From the NCBI RefSeq assembly GCF_048771995.1, contig NC_133028.1, forward strand, positions 5,639,501 to 5,703,500: a DNA stretch of 64,000 bases, read 5' to 3'. The position numbers were made by a program, and so were the translations under genes. Below, in pieces: positions 32,865 to 44,541 of the stretch (its first letter is position 1; the number at the start of each line of letters is the position of its first letter). The notes beneath the pieces were generated by a model. That model was not told where the DNA came from and did not search any database. It was given only the letters and a program-made list of their open reading frames with translations. This stretch comes from Taeniopygia guttata (Eukaryota > Chordata > Aves > Passeriformes > Estrildidae).

Positions 32865-35800
32865 AGAAGCAGGGAAGGTGTCCCCAGGGATGCCAGCAAG
32901 GCTCAGCTGCTGCCCAGGGTGCCAAGGCAGAGCTGGGGCTGGAAATTTGGCATCCTGCTGAGCACAGGCAGCGAGCACTCGCTCTCAGGTGCACCCCCAG
33001 CCCCACATCTGCTCACACACAAGCACCAGCACTGAGCCAGCTACAGTGAGGGCAAGGGGAAGGTGGTCCAGAGTCCCCAGGGTTGGGGCTAATACAATCT
33101 TGGGATGAGCTTGTGGGTGAAAGCATCACAGTGGCAGAGCAGCATCACTCCGGCCCTCCCCGCCCTCCCCTCCCCGCCAAAGGGTGCTGCTGCTTTCCAC
33201 TTTACACTGAATTTTCTGTAGAGCTGGGTCTCAAGTCCAGCTGTTGGTGCTTCCCCTAAATGATGCAGTGGATAAATAAGGCTGGCAGTGGATCCTGCTG
33301 AGGCAGCTTTCCCAGGCTGTGACACTCACCGAAGCTCTCAGGCCACCCAGCTGGTGGCTGTGGGGACACCAGCATGAGACCCCTCCCCAGGTGCAGCAGG
33401 GAGGGGACTCTGAGCATCTCTGCCTCCCATACATCACAATTGATCCTCTCTGAGAGCTCAGATTAACTAAACCCATCATTTTCCTGTCCTGCAAGTAGTG
33501 AGCAGAGCTTTGCCCCAGAAGCAGGTGGTTTTTATGGTATGTACATTTTTCATGACAGCTGTAAGAAAACCCCTCTGAAACATCCCATGTGCAAAGGTTT
33601 ATTCTTTAAAAAACAGCAGCTTTCCCTCTGCCTGCAGCTGCTTTTGCAATCCCAGCTCCCTTTCTCACACTTCAGGAGTCCTGATCTTCATGTCTACCCT
33701 TTGTCCAGCTCTCCCAGCAGCACAGGAGAGGACCTCCCATGGCCAAGCAGCAAATACAGGCTGCAGAGCCCAATCCTCATCTCCTACAGGCAGGTGAGCA
33801 GCCTCAGGGATAAACCTGCCCAGTCCACTCCTGCTCCTTCTTCTCCACACTCAGGACATCCTCAGAGTGTCTGACCTTGGCTGAAACCCCTCTCCAGGAC
33901 AGCACCATCTTGTCTTGATAGGCTTCAGTCACTTATCCCAGCTCCAATAACACAAGGACAAAGGAGAGGGATTTACTCCTTGGCTCCCTGCTCACCCACA
34001 GCAAAGAATTTGGTCAATGTCTGAATTCCTCAATTAGTCTTCACTTTTCCTTTGTATTAAAAAAAAAAGCAAAACCAAAACAAAACCCACCCAGACATTA
34101 CATCACCTGTGTGCAGTGAAAACAGGAGAGGACAGCAACAGCCAAAGACATTGTCTGGTCTATTGAAACACAGGTTTGGGCAGTTCACCAGTAGAAATTA
34201 TGAAAAAATAATAGCAATTTCTATAATCATCAATAGAGTGATTTAGACAGTAAAACTGGGAGAGATTTTAGCAGCAAGTTTCACAACTGTGGGAGTTGAT
34301 AGATTAAAAAAAGATTCCCATTTCAAAGACATTTTTTTTTCCCCAGAGCATAAATAAGCACGAAACTGAAACACCAATGAAAAGATGCTGAGAAAATGAT
34401 CCCAGTTCCCTGACATCTGCAGCTTCTTTGCTGAGAGTGATGATGCCAGCCAAGGGTCAGGGATGCCATGTTCTGTTGTGGCACAGTGTTCCCAACTTGA
34501 AAAATAATGGAAAAGTGTTTCTGTAAAAAAGTGCATCTCTGTAATAGCATGGATCCACAGAGAGAGGAAGGTACAGGTGACAGCATTGTCCATCACAGTG
34601 TCACTTCTGCCACCATGTCCTGGCACATGAGGGTCCCTAATTTATTCCTTGATTCCTTCCAATGATGGATCAGCTTTCTCCTGTCTCCCTCTGTCACCAT
34701 CCTTCCTGCAGCAAGGAACAGCCATACCTAGAAGGAAAAATAACAGGATTTTATATATATAATCCAAATATCTTGCTTCAAACGTAAATAAACTATTTCC
34801 TCTTAAATGACCAAAAGAGACACCACAAAATTTGGACAAAGGCAAAAGGACAAGGAGGGTTTTGCAGATGTATGGGTTCAAGAAAAAAAATTTCACCTAT
34901 GTTGTGCTCATCCCCACAAATTACTGGGCAAGGAATTGTAAAATAGATCAAAAATTACATGTTGCAATAATCTGGTTTTGTATTACTTTATTTATTTTAT
35001 ATTTTATAGTACATATTATATATTTGATATAGCACAGATATTAAATATAGGATCTATAGACTATATACACAGAATATATAGAATACATATTCTATATTAT
35101 AAAAATGTAATCCAATTATTCTCTCAATGAGCAGTGCAGATCTTGAAAGCATTAAAATATTCAAAGGACGTAGATACAGAGCAGAAACAGGGGTACTTCA
35201 GGCATTGCAGTAAATAGTCTTCATGGTTTTGTTACAGTTCTGTAAATGCACTTTTTAAAAAATGTACAGCCTTTACAGAATATCTCAGTTGTTAATCTAA
35301 TATTGGAAGTGCTCAATTTTTCTTTTCTTTTAAACTGCTCAGTCATTTTTATGTGGATGGTCTGTGTTTTTGTGATACAGGAAAGTAAATCTAATCAGGT
35401 GCAGTTGAAAACATTCAACTGAAAGCAAACTATTGACACGAGAGCAAAGTTATCTCTGAGTTTAAAGCTCCTAATATATAAAAAAAAAAAATTCAGTCAT
35501 AAACTGCTGAGTAAGGCACAATAACTGACAAAGGCTGAATAACACCTCTATTAAATTATTCAACTTGAAATTTGTGAAAAAAAAAACCAACAAACAAACA
35601 CACACAAAAAAAAAAGGAGATATATTATCCATGGGTGCTGTTTAAATTCCTTCAGATTTATTCTCACCCAGAACAGCTCCATGCACTGTAGCTGTTTAAT
35701 AAATAAGTTGTCCTGGCAGGAGAAATGGATTCACAGCAGGACTCCTTAGCATTCAGGTCAGACCTGTTAAATGGGAATTTCTAAATGTCTTTTTCTGTCA

Positions 35801-36984
35801 CTGTATAAAATCAGATGTGTCCCAGAAACTGCAAGAGAAACCCAAAAAAGCCCTCTAGGAATAAAAAAACTACCTCCTGGTACCAGTAGTACTTTTTGCC
35901 CCTATTTCTCTGGACTTCAATAAGCCAAAAATAGCAATGTGTTAAATTTCTGGTTTATATAAACAAGAAATTCGGTTTTTAAATATATTATTCTAATTAT
36001 TGTTTAATATAATTTCCAGATATTAAAGTATATATTATTTGCTGAAGTAACAAGTCCTTGTGTATATCAATATACCTATATTGAGTGCACTTGGTGAGAT
36101 CTGCAGTTTCTGTGGGATTATAAACAAATATTTGTTATTCCAGCATTCATTTAAGTGGAACACATATTGGACCAAGTCAAAAATAAATTTCTACAAGGTA
36201 TGTATTTTGCTCCTCTATTACCTTGCTACGAGAGAGGTTAATTTGAGTTCCTACACCAGTGGTTCTTTCACATGAAGCAAAACTCACCCATGCTTTAAAT
36301 GTTTGCAAGATGACAGGAGCCTCAAAATTCCTCCCTCAGGTATTTGTGTTTTTCTACTAAAGTTCAACTTCTCATTTAGCCTTTAAGATACACATGTGCA
36401 TGAAAGGGGGCTGCATCACACTGTGAAGAGAGAGACTATCATTATTGCTATTTACACTTTCTGATCTAGGTAGTAAATGAAAACCAGATATTAAATACTC
36501 AAAAAAAAAAAAAAAACAAAAACCACAAACAGTGATGACATCAGCTCAGATTCTTTTCTCTGCCAGGTACAACATATCTAAGTGCTGTTGCAACAGGGAT
36601 CTCACACAGCAAAATTTTTTAATATAAAACCCCCAAACCCCTAGGATGGGGGTCAGCTGAAGTCAATAAGCAAAGAAAAATCTTTCAGATGGCAAAACCC
36701 TCTCCATCCTCTCCCAAAAGCTCCTTGGATTGGAGGGAGGTCTCAGGCAGCCAGGCTGACACAGACACCTCAGAGTTTGTCTCCTTGGCTTTTTTTTGGC
36801 CCCAGCAATGAGTCAGAGCTAAATTTTGTCTTGCCTTGGACTGAGCCTCTGCATCAGGCAGGAAGACACTTGATCCTGGAGAAATTTGGAGAAGTTTTGC
36901 AACATTGTTTTTTTCCAAGGGCTTGAGCTTTGCTGGAAAACACCAAAAAAATTCTGGAATTCCCTCTGCAGAGCATTGGGATCA
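32865..36984. other. Intergenic stretch between CD8B and the repeat nest
   Basis: No gene or clear repeat. A strongly AT-rich block lies at about 34,980-35,100 with many TATA/ATAT steps. AATAAA signals occur near 34,786, 35,697 and 35,859, but none could be tied to CD8B. Confidence 0.4.
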
Positions 36985-37256
36985 ATGGACACCTCTAAAG
37001 AAAAGTCAGGACAAGGTGAAATGGTCTCAAGTTGTGCAAGAGGAGTTTTAGATCAGGTATTAGGAAAAATCTCTTCACTAAAAGAGGTAAAGAATTGCAG
37101 AAGAAGTGGTGGAGCCACCATCCCTGGAAGGGTTTAGAAGACACGTAGATGTGCCACTTGGGGATGTGCTTTAGTGGTGGCCTTGGCAGCGCTGGGTGAA
37201 GGGTTGGACTTGATGGCTTTAAAGTTTTTCTCCATCCTAAAGAATTCTGAGACTCA
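36985..37256 (+). repeat. CR1 LINE 3' end, plus strand
   Basis: Typical CR1 tail: GTATTAGGAAAAATCTCTTC, CACCATCCCTGGAAGGGTTT, GATGTGCCACTTGGGGATG, TTTAGTGGTGGCCTTGGCAG and GGTTGGACTTGATGGCTTT. Confidence 0.92.
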
Positions 37257-37394
37257 GCTGAGCTCACAAGCTGCGGCAGCGTGAAATGCAGCACAAAACC
37301 TTCCTGCTGGGCAGCTGCCCCTGGGGACAGGCACGGCATTCTCGTGCTGCTCTTCCACATGGCAGCACCACAGCTGAGTGCCACCATGGCACAG

Positions 37395-38310
37395 AGCCAG
37401 AGAATCATTTCGGTTGGAAATCACCTCCGAGATCACCAAGTCCAACCTTTGACCCAATGCCTCAGTGCCAAAGCGCAATGTCTGCTTGTTTTTTGAGCAC
37501 TACCATTGATGGTGGCTCCACCACTGCCCTGGGGTCTGTTCCAATTCTTAGCCACTCCTGCAGTTGTGGGAATCCAGGGCTTCCCTCTGGCTGCCCTGGC
37601 AGGTCTGGGACCCTGGCAGGGGTCAGGAACCCCCCTGGACAGAGCCCCCAAAGACACTGTCTGTGATCTCTGTCCATGGAGAGGAGTTTTCAATCTTACA
37701 GGATGAATTACAAGCTTTGAGTGTTTGATAAGAGTAATAATTAAGTGTGACACGGTTGCAAAAGTAAAATTTTAGGTTTCTAGATTAGGGGTTCAGAGGG
37801 GACAAGATGGAGGAAATTGGGTGTGTCTTGTCCTTTTTCTCCTTCTTCATGCCCTCCATGTTTCACTGTGGTGTTGGCATTTTTCTGTTGGTTTAGGCTG
37901 GGGACACACTGTTCAACGTAGGTGACAGATATTGGCACATTATTGTAAATATAGCACAGGTAGTTTGTGGTATTTAATGTTTGTACCATCCCACTGAGGG
38001 CAGAGCCCCACACGCTGCCCTGCAGGACAGAGCTGCGGCAGGGCAGCAGAACATGTTAGAGATAAACAGAATAAACAACCTTGAAACCAGCACAGACGAA
38101 TTATGGCTTCTGCTTTGGCAACGGGGCAGAAAGACAGAGACTTTCTGCAGTCTCGGGATCACCAATACCCACAGATTCCGACATGCAGTGAAGAAATTTT
38201 TCCTAATATCCAACTGAACCTACCTTGGCTCAACGTGAGGCCAGTTCCCCTTGTCCTGTCAATACCTGACCCCTGTTCAGGCACAGCAGGGATGAGATGC
38301 TGAGCTCTGG
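37395..38310 (-). repeat. CR1 LINE copy, minus strand, split by a solo LTR
   Basis: The left half (37,395-37,564) reads as reverse CR1 (TTCGGTTGGAAATCACCTCC ... CCACCACTGCCCTGGGGTC). The right half (38,184-38,310) continues it (AGAAATTTTTCCTAATATCC, GGCCAGTTCCCCTTGTCCTG). The solo LTR at 37,565-38,183 separates them, so the CR1 was there first. Confidence 0.85.
37559..38189 (+). mobile_element. Solo LTR (class II/ERVK-like) inserted in a CR1 copy
   Basis: The LTR is 37,565-38,183 (619 bases), TGTGGGAATCC...ATTCCGACA on the plus strand, bounded by a perfect 6-base target-site duplication TGCAGT (37,559-37,564 and 38,184-38,189). Same family, same length and about 4% different by eye from the copy in CD8B intron 3, in the opposite orientation. 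No internal viral genes remain. Confidence 0.92.
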
Positions 38311-41300
38311 GGGCTCCTGGCTTACAGACAGGGTCACAGAAGAACTGCTGCCATTCTTCAACAAAGCCCAAGTGCAATCATCCAGCTCAAGCACGAGGTA
38401 AACTCACTGACTGATGTCTTAGGGAGAGGTGCTGGGCTGCACTGATGCCCAACTATGGGGCTTCAAAATTATGCCTTAACATCAACACTGAATGCAAAAT
38501 TTAAGGGTATTTCCTATCTGTCATTAAAAAAAAAAAAAGACACAAAATATTCCTGGGGGCTGGGATTATATATTCCTGTCTTGAGCAATGAGCTGCAAAT
38601 GACATTCCTGTTATTAAAATACGTATCTCAGGTCACCTGGATGCAGGAGGAAATGAGTCAGAGAAGTGGTGGAACAGCCATCACTGAAATAGACACCTTT
38701 CCTCAGGTCCTTTCATTTTAACCTGACACCCATCACTGACATAGCCAGGATAATTTTGTCACAATTAAAAACACGGCTCACATCCCACTGTGCAGAGCCC
38801 AAGGTGACATCCCCAAGGAGATACCAGGGGAAGGAAGCTGCCTCTGTGCAAATTCTCCTGGTCCCCAAACCTGGGTCACTCCTTGCTTTCCTACAGCTGG
38901 AACATGAACTGAGGTAGTTGCCCAGGTTCAAACATCTTTCCTGGCCATCATCCCTTTTCCAAGAGGGATAAATGTTCTCCCGTGAAAAACCACAGGATCT
39001 GTTGTTGGAATAAATGTCCTTGTGCAGGGTGAACAGCTTGGGAAGATTAAAGTGTCCAGCATTAAAGAATGAGATAATTGGAAAATTAATAGCGTTTCAG
39101 AGGAAATGGATGTGGAGTTTTGTAACAAATGGCTTCCTTAAAATGACACACTGTACTGAGAACTCACATCTAAGAATATAAAAATGACTGGTTTGGTTCA
39201 AAGCAAAGGTTCATCCAGACAACCATCCTGTCTCCAACACTGGCTGTGAGCAGATGGCTAAGTAATAATGACAAGAAAATCATATATGACACTATCCCTT
39301 AATATTCAGTCTATTTTTAATTAAATCAATTTCCTGAGCCTGTTGCTGTCTGTTGAGTAACCCAAAATGAGCCTCTGTTCTGAGAATTTGTCCAGGCTCT
39401 GCATCCACATTGTCCTTTGTCAGGGACATCCCAGGGTGCAGGATTTCTTTTGCTTTCAGCCTCACCCACCATCAGCTTCACCTGCTGCCCCTTTTTTTCT
39501 GGATTGGAAAAGGCAGGGAATACCAATCCCTCTCCACTCCTTTCCAGCCACTCCTTACCCTGGAGACCTTTAGTATAAATCTATTTAAATCAGATTTTCA
39601 GGGTGAAGAGTCCTAGCCACACAAAATCCATGCTAGACCTCTGGCCCTACATTTTGTCCTGCTCTGAAACTTTTCTTGCTCCACTACTTCTTATTTGAGT
39701 CCCCTCTGTGAGATGAGGGGTGAGACCAGCACACAGCATTCAGGCCTTGGCTCTGGACCAGACCACTGGATCATACAAATGGCAAAATGTTTTATATCTA
39801 ATTTCCTTCTTACCTGCTGATGTCCAATTTGCTTTTCCTGCTGGGTAAAGAGTTGATATTCCCATGGTAGTACCTGTCTTAACCCAAATTTTATAGTCGA
39901 GTCAGGAGTGGTTTTCCTTTCACACAACACTTCACAGTCACCTACTCCGAATTTCAGTCTCTATAAAATACTTCTGCAGTTCTGTATTTACAGCACATAA
40001 ATGCAAATAAATTAATATTCGTAAAAATAAAGTTTGCAGGATTTGTTTTAGACATGATTTGATAGGAAGTGCAGTGGTGCCTGCAGGAGAACAGGCATGG
40101 GAAGAGTAATCACACACTTCTCTTGCAGTACTGGTGGGGATCAGGCTGTTAAAAGTGAAATAACACCAAATCTAGTTTGTTTTGTTGATAACAGGAGAGC
40201 ATTAAACCAGCTGCTGCTTTTTATGCCACCATTCCTCCCACCCTGCCCCTTTTGAACAGGGTGTTGTGGCTTAGGGTTGCATCTTACAGGTTTAATTCAA
40301 CAGAGGGGGTTGGGGTTTTGACAAATAAATGCAAAATTGAGAAGAAATAAGCTGTATAAGCCAGCAATCACTATTAATAGGACCACAGAATGGATGAAGC
40401 AAGTTGTCTCCAGCAAGCCATGGGTTTCCATCCTGCCAGCTCTGCCAGCAGGAGAGGTGGAGAACAGAAATGGGAGCCCTCCCTCCATTCCATCAGCTGT
40501 GACCTGCTGTGGAAATGAGTTCCCTCTCAAAGATTTTAACAGTAAAGATTCACAGCGATACCCTGCTCTGGAAAAACCCTCCTGCACCACACAGATGGAC
40601 CCAGAAACTCCCTGAGGGGTCTCCACCAGGATTTCCTGCCCAGGATCTCTAGGGAAGAAGGTCAGTGTGCAGCTGTGGGGATTGCACCAAGAGACCCTGG
40701 AAGGGAGCTGAACTCAGAGAAAAAAAATCAAACAGTGCCTTGAACCCAACAGAAACCTGATTGTGAGAATTGGAAATTACATCATGAGACCAGTTCACCT
40801 ACTTGAACAGCTCAGACCAAAAAAAAAAAAAAATAAAAAAAAAAAAATGTTGGAGCCAAGCAGAAAATTTACCTTTCCTTAAGTCTGTATAGAGTTAGAA
40901 GAATATTAGAATTTTTTTTATTCTAGTCTGAATCTGTGTCATTCAGATTAAAGAGGCAGAAAACCAGCCTGTCCACTGTTAAGTGCAGCTGGGGCACTGG
41001 CAGAATACATTGTCAACAGTCCCCAAAAGACACCATCACAAATTGCTGATTTACTGATCAAGAGAGGAAATTTCCCACAAGGAAAACTCACAATGCATCC
41101 AGGCATCGTATCAGACTTTCATCTGAGGTACCAACAAGCCTGGAGATTATGGAGATTTTCCACCCTCTGGTCAGTTAAGGGGCTACAGCAAGGAGAGGTT
41201 TGTGGTTTGCAGTCTGGATTTAAGGTAAGTGACGTGCACACTGAGAGCACCCAGGGAAGTGGGCAGTGTTGGCCACCAAATTGGAAACAGGTGGTTACAG

Positions 41301-44290
41301 TGGAAAAAGTGTGAGTACCTGGTGGGTGACTGCTGCACTTGACATCCTGCAAACCCCTTTGAGTGCTGCAGCTTTGCAAGGAAAGGGGGGCAGCAAGGGG
41401 CTCATAAACCACAGCTTCAACACCGGAAAAGCTGCGTGCTAGAGCCTCAGCATGGTATTTTTCCCTCTGTTTGAAAAACAATGCCTGTAATTTGCAACTA
41501 AATTTTGAAATTTTCGTTAAAACTTTCCATTCCTCTTTAAGAAAATGGGATGGAACATTTTAATGCACTCCTTCAAGGGTTAGGAGCAGGAAGAGTCAGT
41601 GGTGCAGTGGCAAAGACAGCCTGGTGTCACCCCTCAATTGCCATCACTGACCCTCTCAGGGATCCCACAGCTCATCCTCAGGAATGAGGCATCACTGCTT
41701 GGCAATGGGATGTCCTTCTGGAGCACTAGGAGACACCACAGGCAGCAGAACAATGTCATTTTTGAGCTCCTTTTGTGTTCACCAACCATGGCAGTGTGAC
41801 TCCCATGTCCCCAGAGGAACTCCAGCCACTCAACACTGACACATCCAGGCAATGTCTGCTCTGACTGGCACTGAGAAACTCAAGAGCTTCTTACCCCATG
41901 AAAAAGTCCCTGACAGCTTTCCACAAAATGACAGAGAAGTCAAATATATCCAAAACTCAGCACGTTCTGCAGCTCTGGTGCCTCAGCTCCCTCTCGTTTC
42001 CCATTCCTTCTCTGTCAAATGGATGTAAGAAAGCACAAAAATGAATTCTAAATTCACCTCCTGCTAAGCCCCGATCAAAACCAAGTGAATCCTTGTTACT
42101 CTTCTCAGCCCTGCATGATTTTGTCTCTTGTCTCCTTGCTCCTGTCTTCTACCAATTATTTGACATTAATTAAATAGAGATCCAGGCTGGCCCTAGTATA
42201 CAAAGATAAACCTCAGTCATAAGCAACTTAGGTTGGAGTTCAACAGCAATCAGAGTCCTGTAACCTTAGCTGCAAGTAAAATAAAACTTATAGGTTTGGG
42301 AGAAAAAAAGAAATTACTCTACTTTCTAATCAACCTGTCTTGTCTCCTGATTTCTCTTATATGATGCTCTGCAGAAGTAAATGGTTGTCTGAGTATTTTT
42401 CCTTCTTCCTCAGTCATGTCATAACAGTGACACTACAACAGAAATTACTAAATTATTAATAAAAATATGTTATTAATGGTACTATTCATTGATTTGGCTT
42501 AGGTCCTCAGTCAAACAACAGCCTATTCTAAAATACTGTATAGAGGACAAAAAGGCAAAGCAGAACACAGAAAAACCAAGGAGATTCCTTCATTAATCTG
42601 ATTCCCCACCTTCTCCCCCAGTTTTAGAGTTGGTCATCACTATTAGTCTTACATTAACCAATTGAAATTATTTATGCAAGTGTTGATTTTTAATCAGAGC
42701 TTTTTCCTAGAGATCCTGCTTGTGTTCTGGAGCTTTTCCTGATCAAATGATTGTCACTGCAACTTTATTTCTTCTTCTTTGTTGCTATGCAAAATAGAAA
42801 TAGCTTCGTACTACACAACACCTCATCACAGAAGTCAGTAAAAAAGCAATGTGTGACTGTCCTCCTGCAGCCATATCTCCCAATGACAATAAGCTTTTGC
42901 CTTGCCTTTAAATGATAAGCTCATTAGCAGGGAAAAAGGTGGCCTTGCCTGGAAATGAGCTCAACCTGTGAGCAAAGAGGACCGAGACCAAGGACACCTC
43001 CACAGAGAAAAGGAATACCTGGGCACCAGTTTGGTACCTTGGACTGATTAATATAAAATTTACTATTTGCCAAAGAAAAGAAAGAAATTAGATATCCCTA
43101 TTAAGAAAGGCAGTAGCCCTTCCTGGATGAGCCTTTAATTGTAGAGGTTCTCTCAGCACAGCCACCACCCCATCTCTGAGGACGTGCACTGTGTGCTCCC
43201 TCTGCAGCAGAGCGAGAGCCTAGAACTGATGAATTTTCCCTCCCATCCTCACTGGCCATTCCTTTCCATTTTACTTTTATGTGCTTTATTTAAGGTAGAC
43301 ATCACAAGTCTCCCAGAGTAACAAAAGCATGAATTTCATATATCTCAGCAGGCCTAACAGCTTTCTTCACTCACCAACAGGCACTGAAGCCCAGGGAAAT
43401 AAATCCAGTTCCTAAAATGTTTTCAGCGATTCAGCTCTGAGCCCCAATAGAAATGGCATCAAACCCAGCAGCACCTACTTTCTGACAGATCCAGGGAAAA
43501 GGGGCTTTCTTTGCAGAGGGGTGATGGAAAGGAAAAAAAAAAAAAACTAAAAAGGCATATAGAGGGAAAAAAATCAACAGGAAAGCCAGGAAGAAAGACA
43601 CCAGCCAGCCCCTCAGAAGCTGGTGGAACTGTTTTAAATGTGTGTTTTTAAAGCTCAAGGAAACATCACCCATCCCCATGTGCAAGTGGTCACCTCGAGG
43701 CAGCAGCAAGGGCCATTGAGGCACACAAGAGGATTTTTTGGCAGAGAGGAAACACCTGTGGTGAGAGAAGAGAGCCACGAGTTGCTAAAACAAACAAAAA
43801 GCAAAGCACAGGCTGGACATTGGGCACTCAAATGAAGTTTCTGCTCACAGACCACCTGCCCTGCACGAAGAGATTTGCAATTGCAAAGAAGAACTCAACA
43901 AAGAAGAATTGCAAAGAGAACAATCAAGCACCTGAAGAGCCCAGCTGTGTGCTTGGAGATAAATGATCTGTATATCTATGCCATGGAACACCTGTGTCTC
44001 ACTTGCTGGGTAACAACATGGTGTGGGCTCTGCCATCCACATGAGACCCCTGGAGTGGGCTAAGGAGAAGGAGGCAGAATGCCTACCAAGAAAAGCAAAG
44101 TGCAGCCTGCATCAAAAGCATGGGACTCACCCATAACTTCTGCAGAGCTGGAGCTGCTGTGGGTCCCCAGAGTGCTGGGGACAGCAGGCTGTGGTGGCCG
44201 ATCCTACCTCAGCCATGAGCAGCATCACTCTGGATCTCTAGAGAAGGCATCCAGGAAAAAGCCTTGAGGCACCATTTAGAACTGATAAGA
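38311..44290. other. Intergenic stretch between the repeat nest and CD8A
   Basis: No exon or RNA gene could be supported. A poly(A)-type run lies at 40,818-40,848 and a possible very old repeat remnant at about 39,195-39,260 (CATCCTGTCTCCAACACTGG). The CD8A promoter should be at the right end. Confidence 0.4.
40818..40848. repeat. A-rich simple repeat
   Basis: Two runs of A (about 15 and 13) separated by a T. It may be the tail of a decayed retrotransposed piece, but no element is recognised before it. Confidence 0.9.
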
Positions 44291-44291
44291 A

Positions 44292-44300
44292 TATATAAAC
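44292..44300 (+). promoter_or_regulatory. CD8A: Candidate TATA box of CD8A
   Basis: TATATAAAC about 200 bases before the CD8A start codon. It would place the transcript start near 44,325 and give a 5' UTR of about 170 bases. Based on motif and spacing only. Confidence 0.35.
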
Positions 44301-44495
44301 TCTGGACAAGACATTAATTTCTCCAGGAATATTTTTTCCTCGTTACGTCGCAGATGCCGAGCATCACCTCCTTACCCAAGAGGGTCCTGATGACATCACA
44401 TCCTCCCCAGAGAGTGACAGAGCCACCCAAGCCGAGTGACAAAGATCTCCTCAGCTGTGCTGCACCAGCCCCAAGCACAGACAGCCCAGGAGAAG

Positions 44496-44541
44496 ATGGA
44501 CACGGCTCCTGCCCTGCTCCTGCTGCTCACTCTGGGATGCT
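44496..44541 (+). CDS. CD8A: CD8A exon 1, signal peptide
   Basis: Encodes [15 protein letters not shown] and ends in phase 1 at a T/GTGAGT donor. It resembles chicken CD8 alpha (SPALLLLLxLG). This is the only ATG with a suitable leader and donor ahead of the V exon. Confidence 0.9.
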
